A stretch of DNA of 11,138 bases, taken from positions 1 to 11,138 of the forward strand of contig USJI01000010.1 in NCBI GenBank assembly GCA_900554975.1, in the 5' to 3' direction. Position 1 is the stretch's first letter. The number at the start of each line of letters is the position of its first letter. The notes below the pieces were generated by a model that was not told the origin of the DNA, did no database searches, and saw nothing but the letters and a program-made list of their open reading frames with translations. This DNA is from an uncultured Ruminococcus sp. GTDB taxonomy: Bacteria; Bacillota; Clostridia; Oscillospirales; Ruminococcaceae. Of this stretch, positions 1 to 7,359 are shown in pieces. Both the position numbers and the translations under genes were made by a program.

Positions 1-22
1 AAATAAAAAACTGAAGCTGAAT

Positions 23-62
23 AAAACATAAAAATGCCCTGCATAGCTGATATGCAGGGCAT
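23..62 (-). terminator. Rho-independent terminator after hom
   Basis: A perfect 12-bp inverted repeat (arms 34-45 and 51-62, ATGCCCTGCATA and its complement) closes on the 5-base loop 46-50. Read on the minus strand it lies 22 bases past the hom stop and is followed by TTTTT, then ATG, then TTTT (34 down to 23), the classic intrinsic terminator form. On the plus strand a short T-run also follows (65-69), so it may work in both directions. Confidence 0.9.
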
Positions 63-84
63 TGTTTTTATATAAGTAAGCTGA

Positions 85-1311
85 TTATTCGCCGAGAACA
101 GGGATAAGTGAAACAACCTTGCCGCCATTTGCAGAAAGCTTATCTGAAACTTCTTCTGCGGATTTTATAGTCATTACATCTGTTACAAATGCTGTCTGAT
201 TATTTTCTGTGCATATAATTTCAGCATTTCCGGCAACCTTTGCTATCTCATCGCTGTTTACACCTTCAACTCTGAAATACATCTGAGCTGTAAGATTTTT
301 ATAATCCTCAACAAAGCTGTTGTCCTCAGAAGAAGCCCACATCTGTGAGAATACTGTTCTGTCATGTTTTACAGATTCAATTACATCTGCCAGAACTGCA
401 CTTGCTGTCGGGAGTTTTCCGGCTCCGCGTCCGTAGAACATTGTCTTGTCAATGCCGTCACCGTAAACCATAACAGCATTGAATACATCGTCAACTCTTG
501 ACATAAGGTTTGAGAAAGGTACAATCATCGGCATAACTGTCGGGAGAATATTGCCGTCTGCAAGCTTTTCCACTCTTGCGATAAGCTTTATAGAACCTCC
601 CCACTTGTCAACAATCTGAACATCTTCAAGCTTTATATCTGTAATACCCTTTGTATAAACGCTTTCCGAATAAACGTGCTTTCCGTAAACAAGCGAAGAA
701 ATGATACAGATTTTACGGCATGCATCATGTCCTTCAACGTCAGCAGCAGGATTTCTTTCAGCATAGCCGAGTTCCTGAGCAAGTTTCAGTGCATCATCAA
801 ACTTCATACCGTCGTTTATCATCTTTGTAAGAATGAAGTTTGTTGTTCCGTTTAAAATACCTGCAACTTCACTGATAGAATTTGCGGCAAGACACTTATG
901 AAGCGGACGGATTATCGGAATTGCTCCGCCTACACTTGCTTCAAAGAAGTAGTTGCAGTTGTTTTCCTTTGCAAGTTCAAGGAGAATATCGCCCTTTGCA
1001 GCAACCAGTTCCTTGTTTGATGTTGAAACGCTGATACCCTTTGAAAGACACTGCTTTGTAAATGTGAATGCAGGTTCAACTCCGCCCATACACTCAGCAA
1101 CAGCCTTGATTTCGCTGTCGTTAAGAATAACATCAATATTATTTACTATCTTGTCCTTATACGGATCATCAGGAAATTCTCTTATATCAAGAATATACTT
1201 GACGTCCATTTTGTCTCCGGCCTTCTGTTCGATTTTTTCACGGTTCTTATAGAACAATTCGACAACGCCGGAACCTACTACACCATAACCTAATACTGCA
1301 AATTTAGACAT
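85..1311 (-). CDS. hom: Homoserine dehydrogenase
   Basis: Reduces aspartate semialdehyde to homoserine with NAD(P)H, the branch point toward threonine, methionine and isoleucine; cytoplasmic. The product is 408 residues. An N-terminal Rossmann motif LGYGVVGSG (G8, G10, G13) is followed by SNKELVAAK (K100), EASVGGAIP, the family signature GILNGTTNF (151-159), and the catalytic-site stretch DVEGHDACRK with D191, D196 and K200. PTASAVLADV lies further on. The last 70 or so residues sit where an ACT regulatory domain normally lies but are divergent and short. Start choice: an ATG four codons upstream (1323) has a purine tract directly touching it, whereas the ATG at 1311 has GGAG at 1321-1318 with six bases of spacing, so I use 1311. 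It follows the ACT-domain gene after a gap of about 45 bases and probably shares its transcript. Pathway role is well supported; feedback behaviour is not readable from this sequence. Confidence 0.96.
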   Translation of the reverse strand: MSKFAVLGYGVVGSGVVELFYKNREKIEQKAGDKMDVKYILDIREFPDDPYKDKIVNNIDVILNDSEIKAVAECMGGVEPAFTFTKQCLSKGISVSTSNKELVAAKGDILLELAKENNCNYFFEASVGGAIPIIRPLHKCLAANSISEVAGILNGTTNFILTKMINDGMKFDDALKLAQELGYAERNPAADVEGHDACRKICIISSLVYGKHVYSESVYTKGITDIKLEDVQIVDKWGGSIKLIARVEKLADGNILPTVMPMIVPFSNLMSRVDDVFNAVMVYGDGIDKTMFYGRGAGKLPTASAVLADVIESVKHDRTVFSQMWASSEDNSFVEDYKNLTAQMYFRVEGVNSDEIAKVAGNAEIICTENNQTAFVTDVMTIKSAEEVSDKLSANGGKVVSLIPVLGE

Positions 1312-1356
1312 ATCTTTCTCCATCCTTTATATTAACTGTTTATTTAATTCCTTTTA

Positions 1357-1800
1357 TCACTCGCCTGAAAGAAGCTGTATTTCAACAACGCCTTTAAGCT
1401 CTGAAATAATTGATTTCATTTCCTGAGCCTCTTCAAATCCGTTGTTAAGTCTCAAAGAAATGGTTACTGTTGCAACTCCGTCAACCGGAATGCTCTGATT
1501 TACCGTAAGTATATTGGCATGAAGACTATGCAGGGAAACCAGAACGCTTGACAGCACACCCGGTTCATCTTTCAGCAATACAGAAAGAGTTATTATTTTC
1601 TGCATAAGTTTTTCCTCATAAGAATATACGCTGTTGCGGTATTTATAATATGCACTCCTCGAAACACCCACACGCTTGCAGGCGGAAGCTGAGCTTTTTT
1701 CTTCTTTATTCGCCAGAAGCTTTTTAACTTCAAGAACCTTACTTATTACTTCCGGCAGAACTTCGGAATCTACAACAATAAACTGAGATTTATTTTCCAT
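1357..1800 (-). CDS. ACT domain-containing protein, PheB/UPF0735 family
   Basis: A 147-residue cytoplasmic protein of the UPF0735/PheB type, often found next to hom in Clostridia. The N-terminal half carries a helix-turn-helix-like stretch, VGVSRSAYYKY (about 45-55), characteristic of this family. The C-terminal half (about 68-147) is an ACT domain with the ligand-site signature KDEPGVLSSV (77-86) and a following NILTVNQS strand. ACT domains bind amino acids, so a role as an amino-acid sensor or regulator for the homoserine/threonine branch is an inference from the domain and from its place as first gene before hom. Start choice: an in-frame TTG at 1821 and ATG at 1818 lie upstream, but only the ATG at 1800 has a well-spaced Shine-Dalgarno (GAGGA, six bases before it), and the resulting length fits the family. 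The exact function of the family is not settled. Confidence 0.9.
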   Translation of the reverse strand: MENKSQFIVVDSEVLPEVISKVLEVKKLLANKEEKSSASACKRVGVSRSAYYKYRNSVYSYEEKLMQKIITLSVLLKDEPGVLSSVLVSLHSLHANILTVNQSIPVDGVATVTISLRLNNGFEEAQEMKSIISELKGVVEIQLLSGE

Positions 1801-1852
1801 ACATATTCCTCGGTACATCAAGAAATTTTATGCGAATACCGTCCACCTGTGA

Positions 1853-1866
1853 AGTACAAATGTACT
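1853..1866. promoter_or_regulatory. Palindrome just downstream of the ACT–hom promoter (candidate operator)
   Basis: AGTACA-AA-TGTACT is a 6+2+6 perfect inverted repeat. It begins about 10 bases past the -10 box of the promoter at 1877-1905, so it would overlap the first transcribed bases. Position and symmetry fit a repressor site; a small 5'-end mRNA hairpin is the alternative. No regulator can be named. Confidence 0.4.
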
Positions 1867-1876
1867 CGCAATGTAT

Positions 1877-1905
1877 ACTATACCATAATTTTCGTTTAAT
1901 GTCAA
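1877..1905 (-). promoter_or_regulatory. Sigma-A type promoter for the ACT–hom unit
   Basis: On the minus strand a perfect -35 TTGACA (1905-1900) is followed after 17 bases by TATAGT (1882-1877), preceded by TGG, giving an extended -10 (TGnTATAGT). It lies about 77 bases upstream of the chosen ACT-gene start, leaving a leader of roughly 65-70 bases, too short for a T-box or a large riboswitch. Confidence 0.85.
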
Positions 1906-1911
1906 GTATAT

Positions 1912-1943
1912 AAAAAAATTACGGACAGGATTTTTCCCGTCCG
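1912..1943 (-). terminator. Rho-independent terminator after the dockerin/LRR gene
   Basis: On the minus strand CGGACGGG (1943-1936) and CCTGTCCG (1929-1922) pair over 8 bp with one G-T wobble around a 6-base loop. They are followed by TAA and seven T (1918-1912). The structure starts 24 bases past the stop codon of the LRR gene and sits directly upstream of the -35 box of the next unit. Confidence 0.88.
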
Positions 1944-1967
1944 CATATACAGCATATAAAATATTTT

Positions 1968-3716
1968 TTACTTTTTTTCAGCAAGATATCTTGCGATTGC
2001 CGCCGCATCTCTTACATTGATTTTCTGGTCATCATTGAAATCAGCATTTGACGGAAGATTTTCCCCCTCGCCTTTGGCAAGTGCCCTTGCAATATACGCA
2101 CAGTCACGCACATCTACCTTTCCGTCAAGATTTGCGTCACCCTTTAATGCCGGTATTTCTCCGAGCGACTCAAATGCAAGATTATATGTATCAGCATACT
2201 TCTGAGCTTCAGAACCGGTATATCCACGAATCACTCCGCTGTAATTGTATTTCTGTATTGTGTCATCAAACTTATTTGAAATAGTTGCACACCACATACC
2301 ATAGGTTATTTTACAATAAGGGTTTTCAATAGTGACAAGTGAAAGCTCCGGACAATTTCCGAATGCCCAGTATCCGATTTCCTTAATTCCTGACGGAACA
2401 GTTACAGTTTTCAGCAGCGGCAGACTGCTAAAAGCACTTTCTGCGATATTGGTTACAGGCATACCGTTAACTTCCGCAGGGATACACAGTTCTGTAACAT
2501 TTTTCAGGCTTTTTACTGCATACAGATGATCGCCGTATCTTTTATACAGAATACTATTCTGTGCATAGTATTGTCCGATCATTTCATTTGTTGTGATTAT
2601 AGTAAAGTTCTTTGCTTTGCTCATCTCAGAAACTTTAAGTTTATATGTTGCACCGCTTTCCAGTACCACGGGTTCTGTCGAATCTGCTGTAAATTCACCA
2701 AGTGTACTTCCTTTAGGATATTTTTCAATATTAATTTCAACACCATTATCCGCATATATCCTTGCAAACATATCCTTATCAGATGTAAATGTCACTCGTA
2801 ATTCAGTATACGCCGGCAAATCGAAAACCTTTCCGTTCAGTTCATCAAAAGTACATTCTGTTTCCTGTATACCAAGCACATGAAATCTGACAAGCTGTTT
2901 TTCGCCGTCTTCCCATTCCATTGGCTGCTGTGCACCTAATCCCTCACATCCCGATATAAGCGTTACCTTAAAGCATCTTCCGGCTGTCACCTTCTTTTCT
3001 ATCAGATGATTTGTTCCGCCGCCGGAAGACCCATAGTTATACCATTTGAGTTCATGCGGTCTGTTATTTTCGCATTCTGATACAAATGTATATATTCCGT
3101 TCCTCGGAGCAATAAAGAAAAATTCTGTCGGTTTTTCTTTGCTCAGCATATGTGTGCTTGTTCCGGTATCAGTTATTATTTTCGGATTGAAATACACAGA
3201 TAATGCGGAATTTGCTTTTGCGTACTGTTCGACAGTTCCGCCCTCACCGCTTAATACAACAGAATAAGACAGTGCAGATGCTCCGATACTGCAATTAGGA
3301 TTTCCTATCTTTGTAACACAATAATCATATGTGTATCTGCCATTATAGCTCAAAGCATATGCGCCGATTTCAGTTACACTTTCAGGAACGGTTATACTTG
3401 AAAAATCGTGCGATTTAAAAGCATATGCAGCTATGCTGGTTACCGGAATGTTTTCAATAGATGCAGGTATTTCCATAGACACAGCTGTCATAGGATATGT
3501 ACCGCCGTTTATTCTTACTGAATCAAAATAGCCGTCCTCATCTTCATCAACTTTATTATAACTGAACTCTATTCCGGCTGAATCCGTATAGGTGCTTTCC
3601 GGGCTTACTCCATAAGCTGAAACATGAATATTCACGTCTGCATTCTTTGCAGTGAATAAAAGCGTCAGGGCACACAAAACCGATGCGGCAAATCCAATTG
3701 TTTTCCTGAATTTCAT
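1968..3716 (-). CDS. Secreted leucine-rich-repeat (BspA-like) protein with C-terminal type I dockerin
   Basis: A 582-residue exported protein. Residues 1-34 form a signal peptide: basic MKFRK, a hydrophobic core, and a likely cut after VSA. BspA-like LRR_5 blocks occupy about 77-170 (IPVTSIAAYAF, ITVPESVTEIGAYAL) and 396-500 (MPVTNIAESAF, VTVPSGIKEIGYWAF). Between them lie two beta-rich segments, about 186-256 and 297-375, each ending in a pattern like VTAGRCFKVTL or LESGATYKLKV that resembles bacterial PPC-type jelly-roll domains; this is an impression only. Residues 525-582 are a type I dockerin with two calcium loops: D527-N529-D531-D538 and D559-N561-D563-D570, each followed by a helix (YIARAL, AIARYL). 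Dockerins bind cohesins on scaffoldins, so the protein is probably held in a cellulosome or on the cell surface; the LRR ligand is unknown. Start choice: ATG at 3716 has GGAGG (3729-3725) eight bases upstream; a TTG at 3731 overlaps that site and is rejected. Single-gene unit with its own promoter and terminator. Confidence 0.93.
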   Translation of the reverse strand: MKFRKTIGFAASVLCALTLLFTAKNADVNIHVSAYGVSPESTYTDSAGIEFSYNKVDEDEDGYFDSVRINGGTYPMTAVSMEIPASIENIPVTSIAAYAFKSHDFSSITVPESVTEIGAYALSYNGRYTYDYCVTKIGNPNCSIGASALSYSVVLSGEGGTVEQYAKANSALSVYFNPKIITDTGTSTHMLSKEKPTEFFFIAPRNGIYTFVSECENNRPHELKWYNYGSSGGGTNHLIEKKVTAGRCFKVTLISGCEGLGAQQPMEWEDGEKQLVRFHVLGIQETECTFDELNGKVFDLPAYTELRVTFTSDKDMFARIYADNGVEINIEKYPKGSTLGEFTADSTEPVVLESGATYKLKVSEMSKAKNFTIITTNEMIGQYYAQNSILYKRYGDHLYAVKSLKNVTELCIPAEVNGMPVTNIAESAFSSLPLLKTVTVPSGIKEIGYWAFGNCPELSLVTIENPYCKITYGMWCATISNKFDDTIQKYNYSGVIRGYTGSEAQKYADTYNLAFESLGEIPALKGDANLDGKVDVRDCAYIARALAKGEGENLPSNADFNDDQKINVRDAAAIARYLAEKK

Positions 3717-3748
3717 TAAAAAATCCTCCAATTTAAAATTATGTTTTT

Positions 3749-3777
3749 ATTTTACCATTATATCAAAGTATTGTCAA
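3749..3777 (-). promoter_or_regulatory. Sigma-A type promoter for the dockerin/LRR gene
   Basis: On the minus strand a perfect TTGACA (3777-3772) is followed after 17 bases by TAAAAT (3754-3749), with TGG just before it (extended -10). The predicted leader is about 25 bases. A TATAAT at 3762-3757 lies inside the spacer and has no properly spaced -35. Confidence 0.8.
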
Positions 3778-3788
3778 CAAAAAGACTT

Positions 3789-3804
3789 TTCAGATTTTTC
3801 TGAA
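3789..3804. repeat. Short palindrome between divergent promoters
   Basis: TTCAGA-TTTT-TCTGAA is a 6-bp perfect inverted repeat with a 4-base spacer, placed between the -35 boxes of the divergent LRR and lepA promoters. It could be a shared operator, but in AT-rich DNA a 6-bp palindrome may be chance. Confidence 0.3.
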
Positions 3805-3808
3805 TTTA

Positions 3809-3837
3809 TTTACAAACAACGCAGAATATGATATAAT
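3809..3837 (+). promoter_or_regulatory. Sigma-A type promoter for the lepA operon
   Basis: TTTACA (3809-3814) and TATAAT (3832-3837) are separated by 17 bases, with TG at 3829-3830 giving an extended -10. The start codon follows 33 bases downstream, so the leader is about 25 bases. This promoter is divergent from that of the LRR gene. Confidence 0.82.
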
Positions 3838-3869
3838 TAAGATAAGTATAAAAACAGGAGGAACAAAAA

Positions 3870-5672
3870 TTGGCAAATAAAAATATCCGGAATTTCTGCA
3901 TTATTGCTCATATAGACCACGGCAAATCTACCCTTGCTGACAGAATCCTTGAAAAGACCTACACAGTTGCTCAGCGTGACATGGAGGAACAGCTTCTCGA
4001 CAATATGGACATTGAAAGAGAGCGTGGAATTACTATAAAAGCCCGTGCCGTAAGACTTAATTACAAGGCTGAGGACGGCAATGAATACATCTTTAATCTC
4101 ATTGACACTCCGGGACACGTTGACTTCAACTACGAAGTTTCACGTTCACTTGCCGCCTGCGAGGGTGCTGTACTGGTTGTCGATGCTTCTCAGGGAATTG
4201 AAGCCCAGACGCTTGCAAACACTTATCTTGCAATCGAGCATGACCTTGAGGTACTGCCGGTAGTAAACAAGATAGACCTTCCGTCAGCTGACCCTGAAAG
4301 AGTCTGTGAGGAAATTGAAAGCGTTATCGGAATCCCTGCAATGGATGCTCCGAGAATTTCCGCAAAAGCCGGAATAAACATTGAAGCTGTTCTTGAAAAG
4401 ATTGTAAAAGAAGTTCCGCCGCCGGCAGGTGACGAAAACAAACCGCTGAAGGCTCTTATTTTCGACAGCTATTACGATGCATACAAGGGCGTTATTATAT
4501 ATGTAAGAATAAAAGACGGCTGTGTAAAAACAGGCGATACAATAAGGCTTATGGCAACGGGTGCGGAATTCACCGTTGTTGAAGCAGGTTACATGGACGC
4601 TGTAAACCATATAAACATGAACAAACTTTCAGCAGGTGAAGTAGGATACATTGCAGCTTCAATCAAGAGTATCGGTGATACTCAGGTAGGCGATACCGTA
4701 ACAAATGCTGAAAATCCATGTGATGAACCTTTGCCTGGATACAGAAAGGTCAATCCTATGGTATATTCCGGTATCTATCCGGCAGACGGAGCAAAATACG
4801 GCGACCTTCGTGAAGCACTCGAAAAGCTCCAGCTCAATGATGCTTCACTTTCATTTGAACCTGAAACTTCAATTGCTCTGGGATTCGGCTTCAGATGCGG
4901 ATTCCTCGGGCTTCTCCACATGGAAATAATTCAGGAACGTCTGGAACGTGAATACAACCTTGACCTTATTACAACTGCACCGTCAGTTATTTATCGTGTA
5001 ACCATGACCAATGGCGAAACCGTTTACATCGACAACCCTACAAATTTCCCTGACCCGGGACTTATTGCAAATGCAGAAGAGCCTATGGTAAAGGCGGAAA
5101 TACTTGCGCCATCTGATTTTGTTGGAAACATTATGGAACTTTGTCAGGAACGTCGTGGTATTTTCAAGGATATGAAATATCTGGACGAAACAAGGGTTGC
5201 CGTACACTACACACTTCCTCTGAATGAAATAGTCTACGACTTTTTCGATGCACTCAAATCCAGAACCAAGGGATATGCCTCCTTCGACTATGAACTCACA
5301 GGATATGAATCCTCAAAGCTTGTAAAACTTGATATACTTCTGAACGGCGATATTGTCGATGCACTTTCATTTATAGTTCATGCAGACAGAGCGTATACAC
5401 GAGGCAGAAAAATGGTTGAAAAGCTTAAGGAAAATATTCCGAGACAGATGTTTGAAGTCCCTATACAGGCGGCTATAGGCGGAAAGATAATTGCAAGAGA
5501 AACTGTCAAGGCACTCCGCAAGGACGTTCTTGCCAAGTGCTACGGCGGTGACATAACGAGAAAGAAAAAATTGCTTGAAAAACAAAAAGAAGGTAAAAAA
5601 CGTATGCGTCAGCTCGGAACAGTAACCGTTCCGCAGGAAGCATTTATGAGCGTTTTAAAACTTGATGAATAA
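3870..5672 (+). CDS. lepA: Elongation factor 4 (LepA), ribosomal GTPase
   Basis: A translational GTPase that binds the ribosome and can back-translocate or remodel stalled complexes; cytoplasm, with some membrane association reported for the family. At 600 residues it is the normal LepA length. G-domain motifs are intact: P-loop AHIDHGKST (13-21), switch I region [10 protein letters not shown] (50-59), DTPGHVDF (79-86), NKIDL (133-137). The EF-G-like domains follow, with [11 protein letters not shown] and [16 protein letters not shown], and then the LepA-specific C-terminal domain with [18 protein letters not shown] and the [19 protein letters not shown] stretch typical of its end. The start is TTG with AGGAGG (3856-3861) eight bases upstream; no ATG fits better, and [19 protein letters not shown] is the expected N-terminus. 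It heads an operon with a zinc-ribbon membrane protein and hemW; lepA–hemW linkage is common in Firmicutes. Confidence 0.98.
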   Translation: MANKNIRNFCIIAHIDHGKSTLADRILEKTYTVAQRDMEEQLLDNMDIERERGITIKARAVRLNYKAEDGNEYIFNLIDTPGHVDFNYEVSRSLAACEGAVLVVDASQGIEAQTLANTYLAIEHDLEVLPVVNKIDLPSADPERVCEEIESVIGIPAMDAPRISAKAGINIEAVLEKIVKEVPPPAGDENKPLKALIFDSYYDAYKGVIIYVRIKDGCVKTGDTIRLMATGAEFTVVEAGYMDAVNHINMNKLSAGEVGYIAASIKSIGDTQVGDTVTNAENPCDEPLPGYRKVNPMVYSGIYPADGAKYGDLREALEKLQLNDASLSFEPETSIALGFGFRCGFLGLLHMEIIQERLEREYNLDLITTAPSVIYRVTMTNGETVYIDNPTNFPDPGLIANAEEPMVKAEILAPSDFVGNIMELCQERRGIFKDMKYLDETRVAVHYTLPLNEIVYDFFDALKSRTKGYASFDYELTGYESSKLVKLDILLNGDIVDALSFIVHADRAYTRGRKMVEKLKENIPRQMFEVPIQAAIGGKIIARETVKALRKDVLAKCYGGDITRKKKLLEKQKEGKKRMRQLGTVTVPQEAFMSVLKLDE

Positions 5673-5686
5673 GAAAGGCGTTTAAC

Positions 5687-6004
5687 ATGAAAAAGTATGC
5701 GTGTCCGCATTGCGGAGAAGAAACCATAAGCCATTTGCAGAAAGCATTTGCAGGAACTCAGAAGTCAAAGGGAGTTATCTGCCCGAAATGCGGTATGCAC
5801 TGTACAAACGGAATGAAATCAGCTATTCTTCACACTGTCACAGATTCAATTATGCTTATAATTGTTATCATATTCTATTTTGTTATGCCAAGCGGAAGAA
5901 ATTTCTTTTACATGGCTGCTGCTATAATAATCACTTATATAGTCAACAGAATATGCGATGCTTTTCTGTTTCCGCTTGCACCAAGCCTGCGTCTTGACCT
6001 GTAA
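5687..6004 (+). CDS. Small zinc-ribbon membrane protein of unknown function
   Basis: I do not recognise a named family. The 105-residue product begins with two zinc knuckles, CPHCG (C6, C9) and CPKCG (C32, C35, with a further C39), enough for one zinc ribbon with a 22-residue spacing. Two hydrophobic helices follow, about 55-67 and 73-95, with a short polar turn PSGRN between them, so it is probably an inner-membrane protein with the zinc ribbon at its N-terminus in the cytoplasm. An AAAGG Shine-Dalgarno (5675-5679) precedes the ATG. The gene starts 14 bases after the lepA stop and its stop TAA shares one base with the hemW ATG (TAATG), so the three genes are transcribed together and the last pair is probably translationally coupled. 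It is a real gene on these grounds; no function should be assigned. Confidence 0.82.
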   Translation: MKKYACPHCGEETISHLQKAFAGTQKSKGVICPKCGMHCTNGMKSAILHTVTDSIMLIIVIIFYFVMPSGRNFFYMAAAIIITYIVNRICDAFLFPLAPSLRLDL

Positions 6005-7086
6005 TGGAAAATATCGGAATTTATATTCATGTTCCGTTCTGTGCGGTAAAATGTCCTTACTGTGATTTCTATTCAACCTCTTACAATTTAAATAGTGTAA
6101 AGGAATATACTAAAGCAGTTATCCGTGATATTAAAAATCTTTTCGGTAATTTATCCGCTGATACTGTTTATTTCGGCGGCGGAACACCATCGCTCCTGCC
6201 GCCCGAGTTTATTTCGGATATTCTTTCTGCACTGCAAAACAGTGTAACACTGGATTCGCCCGAAATTACACTTGAAGTAAATCCATGCACTGTGAATGAA
6301 TCAAAACTCAGGGCATACCATCAAATGGGAATAAACCGCCTGTCATTCGGTGTTCAGTCGGCAATAGATTCTGAACTTGCCATGCTCGGAAGAAAGCATA
6401 CTTTTGAGAAAGCGGCAGAAGCTGTCTGCACTGCACAAAGCATTGGCTTTCAGAACATTTCCTGCGACCTTATGACAGGACTTCCCAAGCAGACAGCGGA
6501 AAATCTTGCGTTTTCAATTAAACAGCTTGCCGCTCTCGGCATACAGCATATTTCCTCCTACATTTTAAAAATTGAGGAAAATACACCTTTCAACTGTGAT
6601 GAAATCGCCATGATGATGCCCGATGATGACAGTGTTTCTGACCTTTATCTCTTCATGGTACATGAACTTGAAAAGTATGGATTTATGCAGTATGAAATTT
6701 CAAATTTTTCAAAACCGGGATATGAAAGCAGGCATAATCTTAAATACTGGCAGTGCAGGAAATATATAGGTTTAGGCCCTGCTGCACATTCATATTACGA
6801 CGGAAAAAGATACTTTATCCCGCCGAATCTTGATGAATATATAAAATCGTGCCGGACTGTTGTAACAGATGATGCTCCGGGGCAGGATGATGAAAAAATA
6901 ATGCTTGGACTGCGGCTGAAAAAGGGAATAAATGTAAGCGATTTTCCCGATTCAAAAGATTATATGACAAAAAAAGCAGAATTGCTTCAAAAAAGCGGAC
7001 TGCTTACCTTTGAAAACGGAATTATAAGCCTGACTCCGGAGGGATTTCTGCTTTCAAACAGCATAATAAATGAACTTATAAAATGA
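6004..7086 (+). CDS. hemW: HemW-type radical SAM protein (heme chaperone, HemN-like)
   Basis: A radical SAM enzyme-like protein of 360 residues. HemW binds heme and is thought to deliver it to acceptor proteins; such genes are often mis-annotated as oxygen-independent coproporphyrinogen oxidase (HemN). The iron-sulfur motif is near the N-terminus: C13-x3-C17-x2-C20 followed by DF, the HemW form. The SAM-binding motif GGGTP is at 58-62, with LEVNP, RLSFGVQS and GLPKQT further on. SNFSKPGYESRHNLKYW and the following YIGLGPAAHSY are HemW-typical. The C-terminal 70 residues form the small HemN_C-like domain. It starts by a one-base overlap with the preceding stop codon and ends the lepA operon just before a strong terminator. 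Whether this organism makes heme is unknown from the window. Confidence 0.93.
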   Translation: MENIGIYIHVPFCAVKCPYCDFYSTSYNLNSVKEYTKAVIRDIKNLFGNLSADTVYFGGGTPSLLPPEFISDILSALQNSVTLDSPEITLEVNPCTVNESKLRAYHQMGINRLSFGVQSAIDSELAMLGRKHTFEKAAEAVCTAQSIGFQNISCDLMTGLPKQTAENLAFSIKQLAALGIQHISSYILKIEENTPFNCDEIAMMMPDDDSVSDLYLFMVHELEKYGFMQYEISNFSKPGYESRHNLKYWQCRKYIGLGPAAHSYYDGKRYFIPPNLDEYIKSCRTVVTDDAPGQDDEKIMLGLRLKKGINVSDFPDSKDYMTKKAELLQKSGLLTFENGIISLTPEGFLLSNSIINELIK

Positions 7087-7087
7087 C

Positions 7088-7122
7088 AGGGACGCTTAAA
7101 TTAAGAAAGCGTCCCTTTATTT
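7088..7122 (+). terminator. Rho-independent terminator of the lepA–hemW operon
   Basis: A perfect 10-bp stem (7088-7097 AGGGACGCTT with 7107-7116) closes on a 9-base loop and is followed by TTTATTTA. It begins one base after the hemW stop codon. Confidence 0.9.
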
Positions 7123-7180
7123 ACACCAAAAGCCCAGTAAAACTGAGCTTTGATGTGTAGAAAAAATATTTTTTAATATT
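7123..7180 (+). other. Imperfect hairpin plus A/T palindrome in the hemW–recJ gap
   Basis: ACACCAAAAGC and GCTTTGATGTGT can pair imperfectly, with an inner CAGT-AAA-ACTG (about 7123-7158). A perfect palindrome AAAAAATATTTTTT follows (7161-7174). It may be a second, backup terminator or the remains of a small RNA. No coding frame fits. The rest of this 237-bp gap (7181-7290) is AT-rich with nothing recognisable. Confidence 0.3.
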
Positions 7181-7294
7181 TCGGTTTTAACCGATGAATT
7201 TATTATATCACACAATCTTTGCTTTGTAAAGGAAAATAATTTAACAGTTTTTACAAGTTGCTGTCGCAAAACAACAAATATACAATGAAACTGC

Positions 7295-7323
7295 TTGTAT
7301 TTTTCTGTTATAAATGTTATAAT
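7295..7323 (+). promoter_or_regulatory. Extended -10 promoter for recJ–relA
   Basis: TATAAT (7318-7323) is preceded by TGT, giving TGnTATAAT, with a weak -35 TTGTAT (7295-7300) 17 bases upstream. The start codon follows 36 bases after the -10. The extended -10 compensates for the poor -35. Confidence 0.6.
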
Positions 7324-7359
7324 AATAAATGATTATTACTTTTCGGAACAGGTGAAAAA

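Noticed and set aside
1..33. Possible start of a further gene left of the hom terminator
   Set aside because: Only 33 A-rich bases are present, with no codon structure or signal that can be assigned.
1311..1323. hom start at 1323 (four codons earlier)
   Set aside because: The AAAGG tract touches that ATG with no spacing, while the ATG at 1311 has GGAG at six bases and gives the expected MSKFAVLGYG N-terminus.
1801..1876. T-box or other riboswitch in the leader of the ACT–hom unit
   Set aside because: The leader is only about 70 bases, with no specifier loop, no T-box-like consensus and no terminator before the start codon.
3757..3777. TTGACA with TATAAT 9 bases away as the LRR gene promoter
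   Set aside because: A 9-base spacer is not usable; the same TTGACA has TAAAAT at exactly 17 bases with an upstream TG.
4223..5585. Open frames antisense to lepA
   Set aside because: They have no Shine-Dalgarno, no recognisable domain, and lie opposite strongly conserved LepA sequence; they are frame shadows.
7181..7290. tRNA or small RNA gene in the hemW–recJ gap
   Set aside because: No cloverleaf arms, no CCA end and no T-loop-like GGTTCRA sequence; the stretch is plain AT-rich spacer.
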